Notes under the pieces: generated by a model | The model's input: the letters and a program-made list of their open reading frames with translations, nothing else | Database searches by the model: none | What the model was told of the DNA's origin: nothing | Shown: in pieces, positions 25,870-26,156 of the stretch | Position numbering within the stretch: position 1 is the stretch's first letter | How the letters are laid out: each line of letters begins with the position of its first letter | Assembly: GCF_002860405.1 (NCBI RefSeq) | Contig: NZ_NMWV01000015.1 | Span: forward strand, 1 to 26,156 | Direction of reading: 5' to 3' | Length of the DNA stretch: 26,156 nucleotides | Origin: Bifidobacterium imperatoris | GTDB lineage: Bacteria; Actinomycetota; Actinomycetes; Actinomycetales; Bifidobacteriaceae | Position numbers and translations under genes: made by a program

Positions 25870-26156
25870 GTGCCTCATTTGAAAATGAGCGCGTAATCCG
25901 GAGTGGTGCCTCACCTGTGGTGAGCGTGAAATCCTAGTCCGCGTCGGCTTGTGGGGTTTCGTCGTCTTCCGGTTCGACGCCCGCGATCCGGGCGAGCGTC
26001 TTGTTCAAGTATGCCATGTCCGGGCCCATGCGTCTGGCCAGCCGCGCGGTGCGCGGTGCCGCCAGTGCTTCGAGCCGGTCCTGGATGTCGTGGATGCGGC
26101 GGACGAGCTCGGCCGGGTTCACGGTCGCGAGCGTGTGTTCGATCTCCTCGCGCTTG
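25870..26156 (-). mobile_element. Insertion sequence, right copy (partial, transposase 3' end side)
   Basis: From 25870 inwards the sequence reads GTGCCTCA, 8 nt, TGAGCGCGTA, 7 nt, GTGGTGCCTCA, 7 nt, TGAGCG, the inverted counterpart of the IS end at 506. It lies inside the second GH3 gene. The element continues beyond the right edge. Its orientation is the same as the left copy. Confidence 0.8.
25934..26156 (-). CDS. IS transposase, C-terminal 74 residues (truncated by window edge)
   Basis: An open minus-strand frame enters at the right edge and ends with TAG at 25934-25936. The visible part (KREEIEHTLATVNPAELVRR onwards) is helical and charged with an acidic end (EPEDDETPQADAD). It has no catalytic motif by itself. 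It is called a transposase because it is enclosed by the IS end and ends 64 bp from the tip. Whether it is the same protein as the one at the left edge cannot be checked directly, since the two visible parts do not overlap. Confidence 0.65.
   Translation of the reverse strand, partial: KREEIEHTLATVNPAELVRRIHDIQDRLEALAAPRTARLARRMGPDMAYLNKTLARIAGVEPEDDETPQADAD

Noticed and set aside
1..26156. Composite transposon carrying the whole 25 kb
   Set aside because: The inner genes are conserved core genes in ancestral actinobacterial order, so independent IS insertions are more likely than transposition of the block.

Overview
The window looks like chromosome of a Gram-positive, moderately high-GC actinobacterium, most likely a Bifidobacterium of the B. 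longum type (genus inferred from memory of gene content and protein style, not from a search). Two gene orders are classic actinobacterial synteny: trxB, murJ with a fused pseudokinase, DUF6049 protein, Nudix protein and divergent pcnA match M. tuberculosis Rv3913/Rv3910/Rv3909/Rv3908/Rv3907c, while the rpfB-like gene, ksgA and ispE match Rv1009-Rv1011.

Layout. Positions 1-506 hold the 5' end of an IS transposase (minus strand) and its terminal repeats. At 616-1824 is a DUF4143-type AAA ATPase behind two nearly identical 26-bp operator-like palindromes. From 10590 down to 2985 runs a minus-strand, translationally coupled cell-envelope operon (Nudix, DUF6049, MurJ-pseudokinase-ectodomain fusion), followed by separately started trxB (2842-1847). 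pcnA (10678-12096, plus) diverges from it. From 16183 down to 12156 runs a second minus-strand operon: rpfB-like muralytic protein, ksgA, ispE, LytR_C-domain protein. Its ~310-bp leader holds overlapping hairpins and a strong intrinsic terminator and looks like an attenuator or small RNA. Then come tRNA-Thr(UGU), a membrane DsbA-like protein and a membrane Ser/Thr protein kinase, all minus.

From 20505 rightwards the genes are on the plus strand: a membrane-anchored GH3 glycosidase with reversed domain order, a LytTR response regulator, its AgrC/ComD-like histidine kinase, and the first ~24 codons of a second GH3 paralogue. This second gene is cut at about 25869 by another IS whose ends match the IS at the left edge. 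The two partial ISs are in the same orientation and bracket the whole 25.4 kb.

How the genes fit together: much of the window deals with the cell envelope and its phospho-control (lipid II flippase with pseudokinase, Ser/Thr kinase, Rpf-like lysozyme-fold enzyme, extracytoplasmic thiol protein, LytR_C protein). The most unusual parts are the GH3/LytTR/GH3 membrane module, the structured rpf leader, and the paired operators before the AAA ATPase.
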